Shown piece by piece: positions 33,737 to 43,020 of a stretch of 64,000 bases of DNA; positions within the stretch are counted from its first letter, which is position 1; every line of letters starts with the position of its first letter. Location: contig JAZLFR010000057.1 in assembly GCA_045615885.1 (NCBI GenBank), positions 88,929 through 152,928 on the forward strand. The letters are read 5' to 3'. The translations under genes were made by a program, and so were the position numbers. The notes under the pieces were generated by a model. The model saw only the letters and a program-made list of their open reading frames with translations. It was not told the DNA's origin and searched no databases. This DNA is from UBA1765 sp045615885 (GTDB lineage: Bacteria > Fibrobacterota > Fibrobacteria > Fibrobacterales > Fibrobacteraceae).

Positions 33737-36004
33737 TTAGCCTTCAGTTGCCGGAGCTTCTGGAGCAGGAGCGGCTTCAGCAGCAGGTGCTGCTTCGGCG
33801 GCCGGAGCTTCAGCAGGAGCTTCTTCCTTCTTTTCGATCAAAGCCTTCATGGAAAGCTTGACCTTGCCCTTCGGGTCAACGCCGAGGCAAAGAACGGTAA
33901 CTTCGCTACCAACCTGAACAACGTCTTCGACCTTTTCAACACGGTGGTCTGCAAGTTCGGAGATGTGCACGAGACCATCGCGGCCCGGGAGGATTTCAAC
34001 GAAAGCGCCAAACGGCTGAATCGTCTTCACCTTGCCCTTATAGATGCGGCCTGGTTCCGGTTCTGCAGTCAATTCTTCGATCATGCGGCGGCATGCTTCA
34101 CCAGCCTTGCCGGTCGGTGCAGAAATGTCGATGTTGCCGTTGTCGTCGATGTTGATGGTGCAGCCAGTCTTAGCCTGCATGCCCTTGATGACGGAGCCAC
34201 CAGAGCCAATGACGTCGCGGATCTTGTTGGTCGGGATGCGCATCTTGAGCATCGTCGGAGCCTTTTCAGAAACCTGCGGACGCGGAGCCGGAAGACCGAG
34301 AGTAGTCATCTTGTTCAAAATGTGCAAGCGACCCTGCTTGGCCTGTTCGAGAGCCTGACGCATGAGTTCCGGGGTGATACCGCGAATCTTGATATCCATC
34401 TGGAATGCAGTGATACCTTCAGCAGTACCAGTAACCTTGAAGTCCATATCGCCGAGGTGGTCTTCTGTACCGGTGATGTCAGACAAGATTTCGATCTTGC
34501 CGCCTTCCTTGACAGAGCCCTTTTCGGAGATGAGGCCCATTGCGATACCAGCAACCGGAGCCTTGATAGGAACGCCAGCGTCCATGAGGCTCAAGCAGCC
34601 GCCGCAAACGGAAGCCATGGAAGAGGAACCGTTAGATTCCATAATTTCGGACACAACGCGAATTGTGTACGGGAAATCTTCTGGGAGCGGAAGCACTGCA
34701 GCAAGGGAGCGTTCAGCCAAGTGGCCGTGACCGATTTCACGACGGGAAAGGCCAAGCTTCTTGCATTCACCAACGGAGAACGGAGGGAAGTTGTAGTGCA
34801 GCATGTAGCTCTTGGAACCTTCACCCTGGAGGCTTTCAAAGCGCTGTTCGTCAGCCTTGGAGCCGAGAGTGCAAATTACAAGACCCTGAGTTTCGCCACG
34901 CTGGAAGATAGCGGAACCGTGAGCGCGCGGGAGCACACCCATTTCGATTTCGATCGGGCGAACTTCAGTGGTGGTACGACCGTCAAGACGAACATGTTCG
35001 TTCAAGATCATTTCACGCATTGCGGTGCGTTCAAGGTCGCTAAAGATAGCCTTTGCGTCAGCAAGGAGTGCAGCGTCCTGAGCGTCGCCTTCGCCAATGA
35101 TGGCGAGGATGCGAGCATCTTCGGTCATGCGCTTGCAGAGGTCTGCCATTGCCGGGTAGAAGTCGGTCTTGACCATGTTGTTATGAACATCAGCGTTGAG
35201 TTCATCCCAAACAACTTCCTTGACAGTAGCAACGAGCTTGTCGTGTGCTTCGCCAACGTTCTTAGCCTTGAGTTCCATCTTCGGCTTGGAGCAGCGGTCA
35301 ACGAGTTCCTGCTGGGCCTTGCACATAAGCTTGATAGCTTCGTGGCCAGCGAGAATTGCACCGATCATGGTGTCTTCGGAAACTTCGTAAGCGCCACCTT
35401 CGACCATGCAAACAGAGTCTTCCGTACCGGCGACCACAAGGTCAAGATCGGCAACGGCGAGCTGTTCGTAGGTAGGCATAACAACGTTTTCGCCATCTAC
35501 GACTGCAACGCGAACTGCAGCAACCTGCTGTTCGAACGGGAGTTCGGAGAGGCCAATGGAAAGGGATGCTGCGCTAACGCCAAGAACGTCAGGAGCAAAC
35601 TTCTTGTCGGCAGAAAGAACCTGCACGATAACCTGAACTTCACGAGTGAAGTTTTCCGGGAACATCGGGCGGATCGGGCGGTCGATAATGCGAGCAGAGA
35701 GAATTTCTTCGTCGCTCGGACGGCCCGGTTCACGCTTGCTGTAACCGCCAGGGAGGCGACCAGCAGCGTAGGTCTTTTCACGATATTCTACGGTAAGCGG
35801 GAAAAAATCACCATCCTTTTCTTCGCCGTAGCAAACGGTAGAAAGGATGAATGCATCGCCCATTTTCGCAACAGCAGAGCCACGAGCCTGCTTTGCAATA
35901 CGGCCTGTTTCAAAGGTGATGACACGGCCATCAGGAAGCGTTACAGACACTTCCTTCGGGTCGAGCATCTTGCCGTACTTGGCTTGATATGCGTCAATAG
36001 ACAT
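33737..36004 (-). CDS. pnp: Polynucleotide phosphorylase
   Basis: 755 residues. 3'-5' phosphorolytic exoribonuclease of mRNA decay. Two RNase PH domains (YREKTYAAGRLPGGYSKREPGRPSDEEILSARIIDRPIRP about 60-100; RAHGSAIFQRGETQGLVICTLG and YNFPPFSVGECKKLGLSRREIGHGHLAERSLAAVLP in the second), then KH (RDVIGSGGSVIKGMQAKTGCTINIDDNG) and S1 (GRIYKGKVKTIQPFGAFVEILPGRDGLVHISEL), and a C-terminal Ala/Glu/Pro-rich tail. GGAG precedes the ATG. It lies directly after rpsO, as in many bacteria. Confidence 0.96.
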   Translation of the reverse strand: MSIDAYQAKYGKMLDPKEVSVTLPDGRVITFETGRIAKQARGSAVAKMGDAFILSTVCYGEEKDGDFFPLTVEYREKTYAAGRLPGGYSKREPGRPSDEEILSARIIDRPIRPMFPENFTREVQVIVQVLSADKKFAPDVLGVSAASLSIGLSELPFEQQVAAVRVAVVDGENVVMPTYEQLAVADLDLVVAGTEDSVCMVEGGAYEVSEDTMIGAILAGHEAIKLMCKAQQELVDRCSKPKMELKAKNVGEAHDKLVATVKEVVWDELNADVHNNMVKTDFYPAMADLCKRMTEDARILAIIGEGDAQDAALLADAKAIFSDLERTAMREMILNEHVRLDGRTTTEVRPIEIEMGVLPRAHGSAIFQRGETQGLVICTLGSKADEQRFESLQGEGSKSYMLHYNFPPFSVGECKKLGLSRREIGHGHLAERSLAAVLPLPEDFPYTIRVVSEIMESNGSSSMASVCGGCLSLMDAGVPIKAPVAGIAMGLISEKGSVKEGGKIEILSDITGTEDHLGDMDFKVTGTAEGITAFQMDIKIRGITPELMRQALEQAKQGRLHILNKMTTLGLPAPRPQVSEKAPTMLKMRIPTNKIRDVIGSGGSVIKGMQAKTGCTINIDDNGNIDISAPTGKAGEACRRMIEELTAEPEPGRIYKGKVKTIQPFGAFVEILPGRDGLVHISELADHRVEKVEDVVQVGSEVTVLCLGVDPKGKVKLSMKALIEKKEEAPAEAPAAEAAPAAEAAPAPEAPATEG

Positions 36005-36025
36005 AAGTAATCTCCAGTCCGCAGA

Positions 36026-36298
36026 TTATCCGCGGAGACCGAGTTCCTTGATAAGAGCGCGCTGACCATCGAGGTCACGGGTAGCATAGTACTTGAGAAG
36101 AGTCTTGCGCTGTGCAACCATCATGGCAAGACCGCGGAGGGAGTGATGATCCTTCGGGTTTGCCTTAGCATGTTCTGTCAAATTCTTGATCTTTTCAGTG
36201 AGAAGAGCGATCTGGACACGAACGTTACCAGTATCTTTTTCGTTAGCACCAAACTTAGCGGTGAGTTCTGCAGCCTTTTCTTTTGTAAGGGTAGCCAT
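36026..36298 (-). CDS. rpsO: Ribosomal protein uS15
   Basis: 90 residues, normal length. Binds 16S rRNA in the 30S subunit. Seen: TGNVRVQIALLTEKIKNLTEHAKANPKDHHSLRGLAMMVAQRKTLLKYY, the family core. The ATG at 36298 gives the usual protein; an ATG four codons upstream is too close to the AAGGA element to be used. pnp follows after 21 nt, the conserved rpsO-pnp order. Confidence 0.96.
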   Translation of the reverse strand: MATLTKEKAAELTAKFGANEKDTGNVRVQIALLTEKIKNLTEHAKANPKDHHSLRGLAMMVAQRKTLLKYYATRDLDGQRALIKELGLRG

Positions 36299-36436
36299 AT
36301 TACTATCCATTCCTTTTTTTTGTTGTTTGTTTTATGTTAGGAGCATTCATTGATGCCCATGTGTCGCAACGTTGAATTGGCAAAAACAGATGCAATACAG
36401 GAGCATAACGCAGCTCGGGGGTAAATATAGGAAAAA

Positions 36437-36469
36437 TTAGGGTACAGGGTATAGGGTATAGGGTTTAGG
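36437..36469. repeat. Heptanucleotide tandem repeat (AGGGTAT family)
   Basis: AGGGTAC, AGGGTAT, AGGGTAT, AGGGTTT. It lies in the 36299-36597 space, which otherwise holds GC-rich hairpins (GGGGGAAGCCTCCCCC near 36508; CCCCC/GGGGG pairs near 36545) but no gene. Confidence 0.8.
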
Positions 36470-36597
36470 AGCTCCGAATTTCAGTGCTTTTTTGGGAGTA
36501 TAAAGGGGGAAGCCTCCCCCTCGTTCGCACTTTGTTGCTCTCTACCCCCTCTACGGGGGCACCCCGTAACGCCCCGAAAAATTAGGCGAAAGACGAT

Positions 36598-37977
36598 TTA
36601 AGCGAATTTTTGAACATAGCCCTGAACAAGAATCAAGATGATCAGGGCAGGGATAATCCACTTCATGTAGAAGCGAACGATCTTATGCGTCGGGAACTTC
36701 AGGCCCTTGCCAAAATTTGCCTCCTTGAGGAACTTCTTTTCGCCCCAGCCACGCTTGTGGCAGCAGAACAAAATGAAGAGGAGGGAACCGAGCGGGAGCA
36801 AGGTATTGGACACGAGGAAGTCTTCAAGGTCGAGCACGCAGGAGCCAGCGCCAAGCGGCTGGAAGCCAGAAAGCACGTTAAAGCCGAGTGCGCACGGGAG
36901 CGACAAGACGATGATCGCCACCATGTTCAGGTACGTGGATTTCTTGCGGGAACAGCCAACCAGGTCCATCCAGAAAGAAACGATGTTTTCGAACACGGCA
37001 ATGAGCGTGGAAAGTGCAGCAAAGCTGAGGAACAGGAAGAATGCCGAGCCAAAAATGCGGCCGCCAGGCATTTGCGCAAACACGTTCGGGAGCGTCACGA
37101 AAATAAGGCCTGGGCCCTGCCCCGGTTCAAGGTTGTAGGCAAAGCAGGCCGGAATGACAATGAGGCCTGCGACAAAGGCCACGAAGGTATCGAGCACGCA
37201 AATCGTGGAAGCTTCCTTCATCAGGGAATTTTCCTTGCGAATGTAGCTGCCGAAAATGCTCATGGAGCCAATGCCAAGGCTGAGCGTAAAGAAAGCCTGG
37301 CCAAGGGCTGCAAAAATCACTTCGCCAATGCCACCCTTCACATGGGAAATTTTTTCGAGGCTAGGCATCAAATAGAACTTGAAGCCTTCACTTGCACCGG
37401 GCAAGAAGGCAACCCAAACGGCAAGGGCAAGCATAATGATGAAAAGCGTCATCATCATGTACTTGGTAATGCGTTCCACGCCCTTTTCAAGGCCAAGCGA
37501 AACGATTCCGAGGCCAAGAACAGTGGCAAAGAGCATCCAGCCGACAAGGGTCGAAGGGGAACCGAGCATATTGCCAAAGGCAGCCCCGACAGCTTCCGGG
37601 GATTCGCCAATGAAGGCTCCCGTAGCCGCCTTGTAGAAGTAATAGAACATCCAGCCCGAAACGGTCGTGTAGAACATCATGAGCAGGTAGTTGCCTGCAA
37701 TCATTGCATACTTGGCGTAATGCCACTTGGAGCCGCGCGGTTCCAGGTAGTTGAACGAAAGAGCAATGCCTCGTTTAGATTTGCGGCCCACGGCAAATTC
37801 GGCAACCATGATCGGGAGGCCGAAAATGACAAGGAAGAACAAGTACAATAGCACAAATGTTGCGCCACCGTACTGCCCTACAATAAACGGGAAACGCCAA
37901 ACATTGCCGAGGCCAACTGCGCAGCCGGCGGCAATGAGAATGAAACCTAAACGAGATGCAAAACTTTCACGAGCCAT
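36598..37977 (-). CDS. Sodium:neurotransmitter symporter-family transporter (NSS/SNF)
   Basis: 459 residues with about 11-12 membrane segments. The N-terminal signature FILIAAGCAVGLGNVWRFPFIVGQYGGATFVLLYLFFL contains the unwound TM1 sodium/substrate site (AxGLGNxWRFP), and GQAFFTLSLGIGSMSIFGSYI is the TM6 equivalent. Prokaryotic members such as LeuT and MhsT carry amino acids with Na+. It lies 47 nt downstream of argH on the same strand, separated by a heptad tract. Substrate unknown. Confidence 0.9.
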   Translation of the reverse strand: MARESFASRLGFILIAAGCAVGLGNVWRFPFIVGQYGGATFVLLYLFFLVIFGLPIMVAEFAVGRKSKRGIALSFNYLEPRGSKWHYAKYAMIAGNYLLMMFYTTVSGWMFYYFYKAATGAFIGESPEAVGAAFGNMLGSPSTLVGWMLFATVLGLGIVSLGLEKGVERITKYMMMTLFIIMLALAVWVAFLPGASEGFKFYLMPSLEKISHVKGGIGEVIFAALGQAFFTLSLGIGSMSIFGSYIRKENSLMKEASTICVLDTFVAFVAGLIVIPACFAYNLEPGQGPGLIFVTLPNVFAQMPGGRIFGSAFFLFLSFAALSTLIAVFENIVSFWMDLVGCSRKKSTYLNMVAIIVLSLPCALGFNVLSGFQPLGAGSCVLDLEDFLVSNTLLPLGSLLFILFCCHKRGWGEKKFLKEANFGKGLKFPTHKIVRFYMKWIIPALIILILVQGYVQKFA

Positions 37978-37984
37978 AAGTTAG

Positions 37985-38020
37985 AATACAGAGGACAGAA
38001 GACAGAGGACAGAGGACAGG
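37985..38020. repeat. Heptanucleotide tandem repeat (GACAGAR family)
   Basis: GACAGAA, GACAGAG, GACAGAG, GACAGG follow each other between argH and the symporter gene. Confidence 0.85.
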
Positions 38021-38024
38021 AATT

Positions 38025-39413
38025 TTACAGAGCCTTGAGGAGTTCTTCGGCTTTTTCGAACTGTTCCTGAACGGAGTCCGGACCCGTGCCGCCTTCAATG
38101 TTGCGACGGCCGATGGAATAGCGGAAGTTCAACACTTCGCGAATCATGGCAACATCGCGAACACCATGTGCAGCCCAGGTTTCATCGGAAAGTTCCGTGA
38201 ATTCCTTACCCTGCTTTGCAGCTTCGCCAACGAGGGAACCGACAATGTGGTGTGCATCGCGGAACGGTGTGCCGCCTTCTACAAGGAGGTCCGCAAGGTC
38301 TGTTGCAAGGAGTGCCGGCAACATGCGGCTTTCCATCTTGTCGAAATTGTAGCGTGCAGTTTCCAAGGCTTCCTTCATTACACGGAGGATAACCTTTGTC
38401 GTCTTCACAGCGTCAAATACAGGTTCCTTGTCTTCTTGCAAGTCGCGGCTGTAGCTGAGCGGAGCGCCCTTTACAAGAGTGAACATTGAAGTCAAGTTAC
38501 CAAGCATGCGGCCAGACTTGCCACGGATAAGTTCCATGGAATCCGGGTTCTTCTTTTGCGGCATCATGGAAGAGCCGCTGCTGAATGCATCGTGCAAGGT
38601 GAGGAAACCGAATTCGCTTGTGCTCCAGTTCACAAAGTCTTCTGCATAGCGGCTGAGCGTATTCGAAACGATAGCAAGGTCGCTAAGGAATTCAAGAGCC
38701 ATGTCGCGGTGGCTTACAGCGTCAATACTGTTTGGGCTTGGGCGCTTAAAGCCAAGTTCTTCGGCAACGAGCTTGCGTTCGTACGGGAATGCGGAACCAG
38801 CGATTGCACCGGAACCAAGCGGGAGTTCGCAGTGCAAGTCGAGGAAGTTGTTCAGGCGCTTGATATCGCGAGTAACTGCAAAGAAGAAGCTCATCATGTA
38901 ATGGCTAAAGTAGATCGGCTGGGCCTGCTGCATGTGGGTATAGCCCGGCATAATCTTGCCCATGTTTTCCTTAGCAACTGCAAGGAGAGTCTTTGCGAGT
39001 TCCTTTTCGAGAGCAATGATTTCTGTTGCACGGTGACGCATGTAAAGCTTGAAGTCTGTGCAAACCTGGTCATTGCGGCTGCGGCCTGTATGGATCTTTT
39101 TGCCAAGCTGGCCAATGCGTTCCGTAAGAACACGTTCCACAGCCATATGAATGTCTTCGTCGCTATCTTGCCAAAGGTCAACGCCCTTCTTGTAATCCAC
39201 GAGAATGCTGCGGAGGCCATTGCAAATGGTCTTGTATTCTTCTTCTGTCAAGACGCCAGACTGTACAAGGCCCTTGCCATGACCGATGGAACCCTGGATA
39301 TCTTCTTCGATAAGTTCAGAGTCAAATTCAAGGCTGAAGCTCAAGTCGATCATGCTCTGAGCCATGCCACTTTCAAAGCGGCCATCCCACATTTTAGTTT
39401 CTACACCGGACAT
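38025..39413 (-). CDS. argH: Argininosuccinate lyase
   Basis: 462 residues. Cleaves argininosuccinate to arginine and fumarate. Seen: MWDGRFESGMAQSMIDLSFSLEFDSELIEEDI, HTGRSRNDQVCTDFKLY, and the signature SGSSMMPQKKNPDSMELIRGKSGR with the catalytic serine loop. Full length. The spacer upstream (39414-39704) separates it from argD by repeats, so they may be transcribed separately. Confidence 0.95.
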   Translation of the reverse strand: MSGVETKMWDGRFESGMAQSMIDLSFSLEFDSELIEEDIQGSIGHGKGLVQSGVLTEEEYKTICNGLRSILVDYKKGVDLWQDSDEDIHMAVERVLTERIGQLGKKIHTGRSRNDQVCTDFKLYMRHRATEIIALEKELAKTLLAVAKENMGKIMPGYTHMQQAQPIYFSHYMMSFFFAVTRDIKRLNNFLDLHCELPLGSGAIAGSAFPYERKLVAEELGFKRPSPNSIDAVSHRDMALEFLSDLAIVSNTLSRYAEDFVNWSTSEFGFLTLHDAFSSGSSMMPQKKNPDSMELIRGKSGRMLGNLTSMFTLVKGAPLSYSRDLQEDKEPVFDAVKTTKVILRVMKEALETARYNFDKMESRMLPALLATDLADLLVEGGTPFRDAHHIVGSLVGEAAKQGKEFTELSDETWAAHGVRDVAMIREVLNFRYSIGRRNIEGGTGPDSVQEQFEKAEELLKAL

Positions 39414-39440
39414 ATTTTCAATTCCTTATTTCAATTTTTA

Positions 39441-39523
39441 GATGCAAGAGCAAGAAGCAAGATGCAAGAAGTTGTAATTTACCATGTCGTTGCGAGCGAA
39501 GCGTGGCCACCCAGCAAAGGTAA
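39441..39523. repeat. Heptad tract (GATGCAA family) and palindromic remnant
   Basis: GATGCAA, GAGCAAG, AAGCAAG, ATGCAAG form a 7-nt-period tract (39441-39471), followed by CGTTGCGAGCGAAGCGTGG, a GC-rich imperfect palindrome. Confidence 0.7.
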
Positions 39524-39586
39524 TGAGGTACGCACCTTCGGTGCTTGAGGTATGAGGTTGTTCGCTGCGCTCACTTTGAGGTAATT
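39524..39586. repeat. 62-bp dispersed repeat, copy 2
   Basis: Matches 28281-28342 with three or four differences and the same orientation; it sits in the argD-argH spacer. Confidence 0.85.
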
Positions 39587-39587
39587 A

Positions 39588-39706
39588 AGACGAAAGACGG
39601 AAGCAAGTAACTAACAACTAATAACCAAAAAAAATCTCTCGTCTCTCGTCTGTAGGCACTTAGTGCCGTTCTTTCGTCTAACTCTAGCCACTAGATCCTA
39701 GTCTCT
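39588..39706. repeat. Heptad tracts downstream of argD
   Basis: GACGAAA/GACGGAA, TAACTAA-type, TCTCTCG/TCTGTAG and TCTAGCC/ACTAGAT tracts in succession, with GGCACTTAGTGCC inside. The argD stop lies at the edge. Confidence 0.75.
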
Positions 39707-40898
39707 ACCCCGCTACCTTTGCAAATGCCTTGCCGAGTTTTTCGAGTGCTTCGTCAACTTCGGCTGCAGACACGTTGAGCGGCGGGAGCATACGGAGAAC
39801 ATTGCCCTTGGCGCTAAGCACCATGAGCTTTTCTTCGCGAGCTGCAGTAATCACGTTGCCGACAGGCATTTCATCAACAAGTGCTACACCAACGATCAAG
39901 CCTTCGCCGCGGATTTCCTTGATGAACTTGTACTGTTCAGCAAACTTTGCAAGGCCGGCCCTAATCTGAGCGGAACGTTCTTCCACATTCTTCATCAAGT
40001 TGCCTTCAACAATCTGCTTTACAACGGAAGCTCCAACTGCGCAGGCAACAGGGTTACCGCCAAATGTTGTACCGTGGTCACCAGCCTTGAGTTCATCAGC
40101 GATGTGCTGGCGGAGCAAAACTGCGCCGAGCGGAAGACCGCCACCGATGCCCTTTGCAAGTGTTGCAAGGTCCGGCTTGAGGCCATACTTTTCAAAGCCG
40201 AGGAATGTTCCGAGACGGCCAAGACCAGCCTGCACTTCGTCAATGATTACGAGTATGCCGAATTCCTTCTGCAGGCTGTTGACTGTTTCGACCATTTCCT
40301 TGGAAAGTGTCATCACGCCGCCTTCAGCTGCGAGGCTTTCGAACATGATGGCGCAAGTATCCTTGTTGACTTCTGCCTTGAGGGCAGCGCAGTCGTTCCA
40401 AGGAACATGAACAAAGTCACCCGGCATGGAGCCGAAGCCTTCACGGATTGCTGGCTGACCAGTCGCAGAAAGAGCTGCGAAAGTTCTGCCATGGAAGCTG
40501 TTCACGAAGGTAACGATCTTCTGCCTGTTGTTTTCACCCTTTCTATTGAAGTACTTACGAGCAAACTTGATTGCACCTTCGTTAGCTTCAGTACCGGAGT
40601 TGCAGAAGAATGCCTTGTCAAAGCCAGTCACCTTCAAGAGCAACTTGCCAAGTTCAATCTGCGGGTAGTTCGGGTAAAGATTGCTAATGTGGTTAAAGCA
40701 GTTCATCTGGTCGATGACAGCCTTCTTGATACCTTCGTTCTGATGGCCAAGGGCGTTCACTGCGATGCCTGCAACAAAGTCAAGATACTTGTTACCCTCT
40801 GCATCAAAAAGGTAGGAACCTTCGCCCTTTACAAAATCGATATCGACCTTTCCGTAGAGAGGAGCGATAACTTGTTTATCTTCGTTTAAGAAAGACAT
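39705..40898 (-). CDS. argD: Acetylornithine aminotransferase
   Basis: 397 residues, class III PLP aminotransferase. Transfers an amino group from glutamate to N-acetylglutamate semialdehyde. Seen: KGEGSYLFDAEGNKYLDFVAGIAVNALGHQN at the start, FFCNSGTEANEGAIKFARKY, PLP Asp in LVIIDEVQAGLGR, and the PLP lysine in LATLAKGIGGGLPLGAVL. The product feeds arginine synthesis with argB just upstream and argH downstream. Confidence 0.93.
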   Translation of the reverse strand: MSFLNEDKQVIAPLYGKVDIDFVKGEGSYLFDAEGNKYLDFVAGIAVNALGHQNEGIKKAVIDQMNCFNHISNLYPNYPQIELGKLLLKVTGFDKAFFCNSGTEANEGAIKFARKYFNRKGENNRQKIVTFVNSFHGRTFAALSATGQPAIREGFGSMPGDFVHVPWNDCAALKAEVNKDTCAIMFESLAAEGGVMTLSKEMVETVNSLQKEFGILVIIDEVQAGLGRLGTFLGFEKYGLKPDLATLAKGIGGGLPLGAVLLRQHIADELKAGDHGTTFGGNPVACAVGASVVKQIVEGNLMKNVEERSAQIRAGLAKFAEQYKFIKEIRGEGLIVGVALVDEMPVGNVITAAREEKLMVLSAKGNVLRMLPPLNVSAAEVDEALEKLGKAFAKVAG

Positions 40899-40918
40899 TT
40901 TTTTCCTTTAAATTCAGT

Positions 40919-41101
40919 TGTTAGACGAGAGACGGAAGACGGAAGAAAATTTCAATTACAACTTTTTGTTTCTTGCATCTTATTTCTTGCTTCCTATCAA
41001 GAACTCTGAATGTTTCTTTCAGCCTACAGCCGACAGCAACTGTCAACTAAGCTCTGAAAATTACAATCCCTGTTTTCTGTTCTCTGGTTTCTCGTTTCTG
41101 T
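40919..41101. repeat. Heptad tracts between argB and argD
   Basis: GACGAGA/GACGGAA units (40923-40945) and TTTTCTG/TTCTCTG/GTTTCTC/GTTTCTG units (about 41072-41101). The space holds no gene. Confidence 0.8.
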
Positions 41102-41103
41102 TA

Positions 41104-41880
41104 TTAGCTAAGAATTGTGCCGGAGTTCTGTTCGCCGTTGATCTGCTTTTGGAACTGTTCAGCGGAATTCCAGCCGACAATGTGAATGGACTTGAGTCCT
41201 CGTCGGATTGAAGCAAAGCTTTCGCGAACCTTAGGAATCATGCCACCGGTAATCACTTCCTTTGCAATGAGAGCTTCCGTTTCATCACTTGTAAGAGTCG
41301 GGATAACCTTCTTTTCAAGGTCCATAACGCCCGGCACATCGCTCACAAGAACGAACTGGTCTGCCTTGAGTGCCACAGCAAGTTCGCTTGCTGCAGTATC
41401 GGCATTCACATTCCAGGATTCGCCATTGCCATAAGAAATCGGACTTACGACAGGCACCATGTTTGCGCTCCAGAGAGCTTCGATAAGGGTCGGATCGACT
41501 TTAGTGATTTCACCCACAAGGCCAAGATCAACCTTGCCTTCACGCTTCTTCACGGTAAAGAGTTCGCCATCAACACCAGATACGCCAACAGCCTTGCAAC
41601 CATTATTCAAAAAAAGTCGCACAAGTTTTTTGTTCACGGAACCGGAGAGCGTCATTTCAACCATCTTCATGATACCCGGTGTGGTTACGCGAAGGCCGTC
41701 AATAAAGGTCGGCTGTTCCGAAAGGAGCGCAATGTTCGCGTTAATTTCCTTGCCGCCGCCATGAACGACAGCAACCTGGAAACCCATAGCCGGCAGCTTA
41801 GAAACTGCAGCCACAAATTCAGCGAGCTTGGCTTCGTCAACAGCCATGCTACCGCCAATTTTCACCACGATTTTTTTCAT
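41104..41880 (-). CDS. argB: Acetylglutamate kinase
   Basis: 258 residues, amino acid kinase fold. Phosphorylates N-acetylglutamate, the second step of arginine synthesis. Seen: KKIVVKIGGSMAVDEAKL, QVAVVHGGGKEIN, FIDGLRVTTPGIMKMVEMTLSGSVNKKLV, VLVSDVPGVMD and GGMIPKVRESFASIRRGLKSIHIVGW. Short relative to typical ArgB (about 290), resembling the E. coli type of about 258. It lies 33 nt after potD, so the pot and arg genes could share a transcript. Confidence 0.93.
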   Translation of the reverse strand: MKKIVVKIGGSMAVDEAKLAEFVAAVSKLPAMGFQVAVVHGGGKEINANIALLSEQPTFIDGLRVTTPGIMKMVEMTLSGSVNKKLVRLFLNNGCKAVGVSGVDGELFTVKKREGKVDLGLVGEITKVDPTLIEALWSANMVPVVSPISYGNGESWNVNADTAASELAVALKADQFVLVSDVPGVMDLEKKVIPTLTSDETEALIAKEVITGGMIPKVRESFASIRRGLKSIHIVGWNSAEQFQKQINGEQNSGTILS

Positions 41881-41913
41881 TTTCTATGAAGTTCCTTTTT
41901 TGAATAAAACTTG

Positions 41914-43008
41914 TTAGCGAGTCTTTACGATTGTCCAAGCTTCGTCATAAAGCTTTGCGGCATCGCCCGGGTCAGCAAGGAACACGAGGCGGTCCATAGT
42001 TTTTTTATCCGGATTGATCACGCGGTTGCTCACGAATTCTTCGTCAAGAACCTGCAAAGAGGCGTTGTTCGGAGTGCCGTAAGAAATGAACTTTGCAAGC
42101 TGAGCACCGATCTTTGCATCGAGAATGTAGTTCATGAATGCGTATGCGCCATCCGGGTTCGGAGCCTTGGAACTCATGGTCATGAGGTCAACCCACATAA
42201 AGGAACCTTCGCTCGGAATTGCATACTGCAATGTGGAATCTTCGTCGATTGCAGCCATGGCTTCGCCATTGAACACGATGGCAGCCCAATCCATTTTAGA
42301 GAGAACCTTGTCTTTACCGGCAACGGAACCATCGAAGCCAAGGAAGTGCGGGTCTTTTTTTGCCTGCAAAATGTAGTTCACCGCCTTTGTGATATCTTCC
42401 TGACTAGTAGTGTTCGGGTTGAGGCCTACAGCCTGCAGAGCCATGGAAATCATGGAGCGGCTTTCTTCCAACAGGCTGAAGTTGCCCTTGGTCTGCTTGG
42501 CATCAAAAAGCATTGCATAGCTTACGCTATCCGGGTTGATTGTAGAATCGCGGTAAAGAATACCGGTTGTGCCCCAAAGGTACGGCCAGGTGTAGGAGCT
42601 GGTCGGGTCATAAGTGGCATGCTTGAACTTTTCTGAAATGTTGACTCTGTTCGGAATTTTGGTGCTGTCAATCTGTGCGATAAGGCCAAGGTGAATCATT
42701 TGCGGAATCACGACATCGCTTGCGATAATGACATCGTACTGACTAGTGCCTGCGGCCTGCAGCTTGCCAATCATTTCTTCCTGTGCTTCATAGAGTTCGA
42801 GCTGAAGCTTGTAGCCAGTCTGCTTCTCGAAATCCTCGAGCATGGCCGGGTCAATGTATTCACTGTAAATCATTACAGTAACAGTCTTCGGTTGTTCGGC
42901 TGTTTTTTCATTGCAACCGGTAAGGCAGCAAATAGAAGCCAGCAAGGCGAAAAGAGAAAGGAATATCTTTTTCAATTTTTGATTCCGTTGTTGATGGTTC
43001 TTTGCCAT
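41914..43008 (-). CDS. potD: Spermidine/putrescine ABC transporter, substrate-binding lipoprotein
   Basis: 364 residues. Lipobox LTGC near residue 33 after a hydrophobic stretch. The mature part has TVMIYSEYIDPAMLEDFEKQTGYKLQLELYEAQEEMIGKL, YDVIIASDVVIPQMIHLGLIAQID and TSSYTWPYLWGTTGILYRD, the PotD/PotF pattern. It delivers polyamine to PotBC. Third in the pot cluster. The ATPase gene potA is not present nearby. Confidence 0.9.
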   Translation of the reverse strand: MAKNHQQRNQKLKKIFLSLFALLASICCLTGCNEKTAEQPKTVTVMIYSEYIDPAMLEDFEKQTGYKLQLELYEAQEEMIGKLQAAGTSQYDVIIASDVVIPQMIHLGLIAQIDSTKIPNRVNISEKFKHATYDPTSSYTWPYLWGTTGILYRDSTINPDSVSYAMLFDAKQTKGNFSLLEESRSMISMALQAVGLNPNTTSQEDITKAVNYILQAKKDPHFLGFDGSVAGKDKVLSKMDWAAIVFNGEAMAAIDEDSTLQYAIPSEGSFMWVDLMTMSSKAPNPDGAYAFMNYILDAKIGAQLAKFISYGTPNNASLQVLDEEFVSNRVINPDKKTMDRLVFLADPGDAAKLYDEAWTIVKTR

Positions 43009-43020
43009 AAAAATAAAAAA

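Noticed and set aside
33944..36010. 688-codon plus-strand frame opposite pnp
   Set aside because: Antisense of a clear pnp gene; arises from codon bias.
36508..36575. tRNA or small RNA in the GC-rich hairpins upstream of rpsO-pnp's neighbour
   Set aside because: Only simple G/C hairpins; no cloverleaf, no T-run or promoter that would define a gene.
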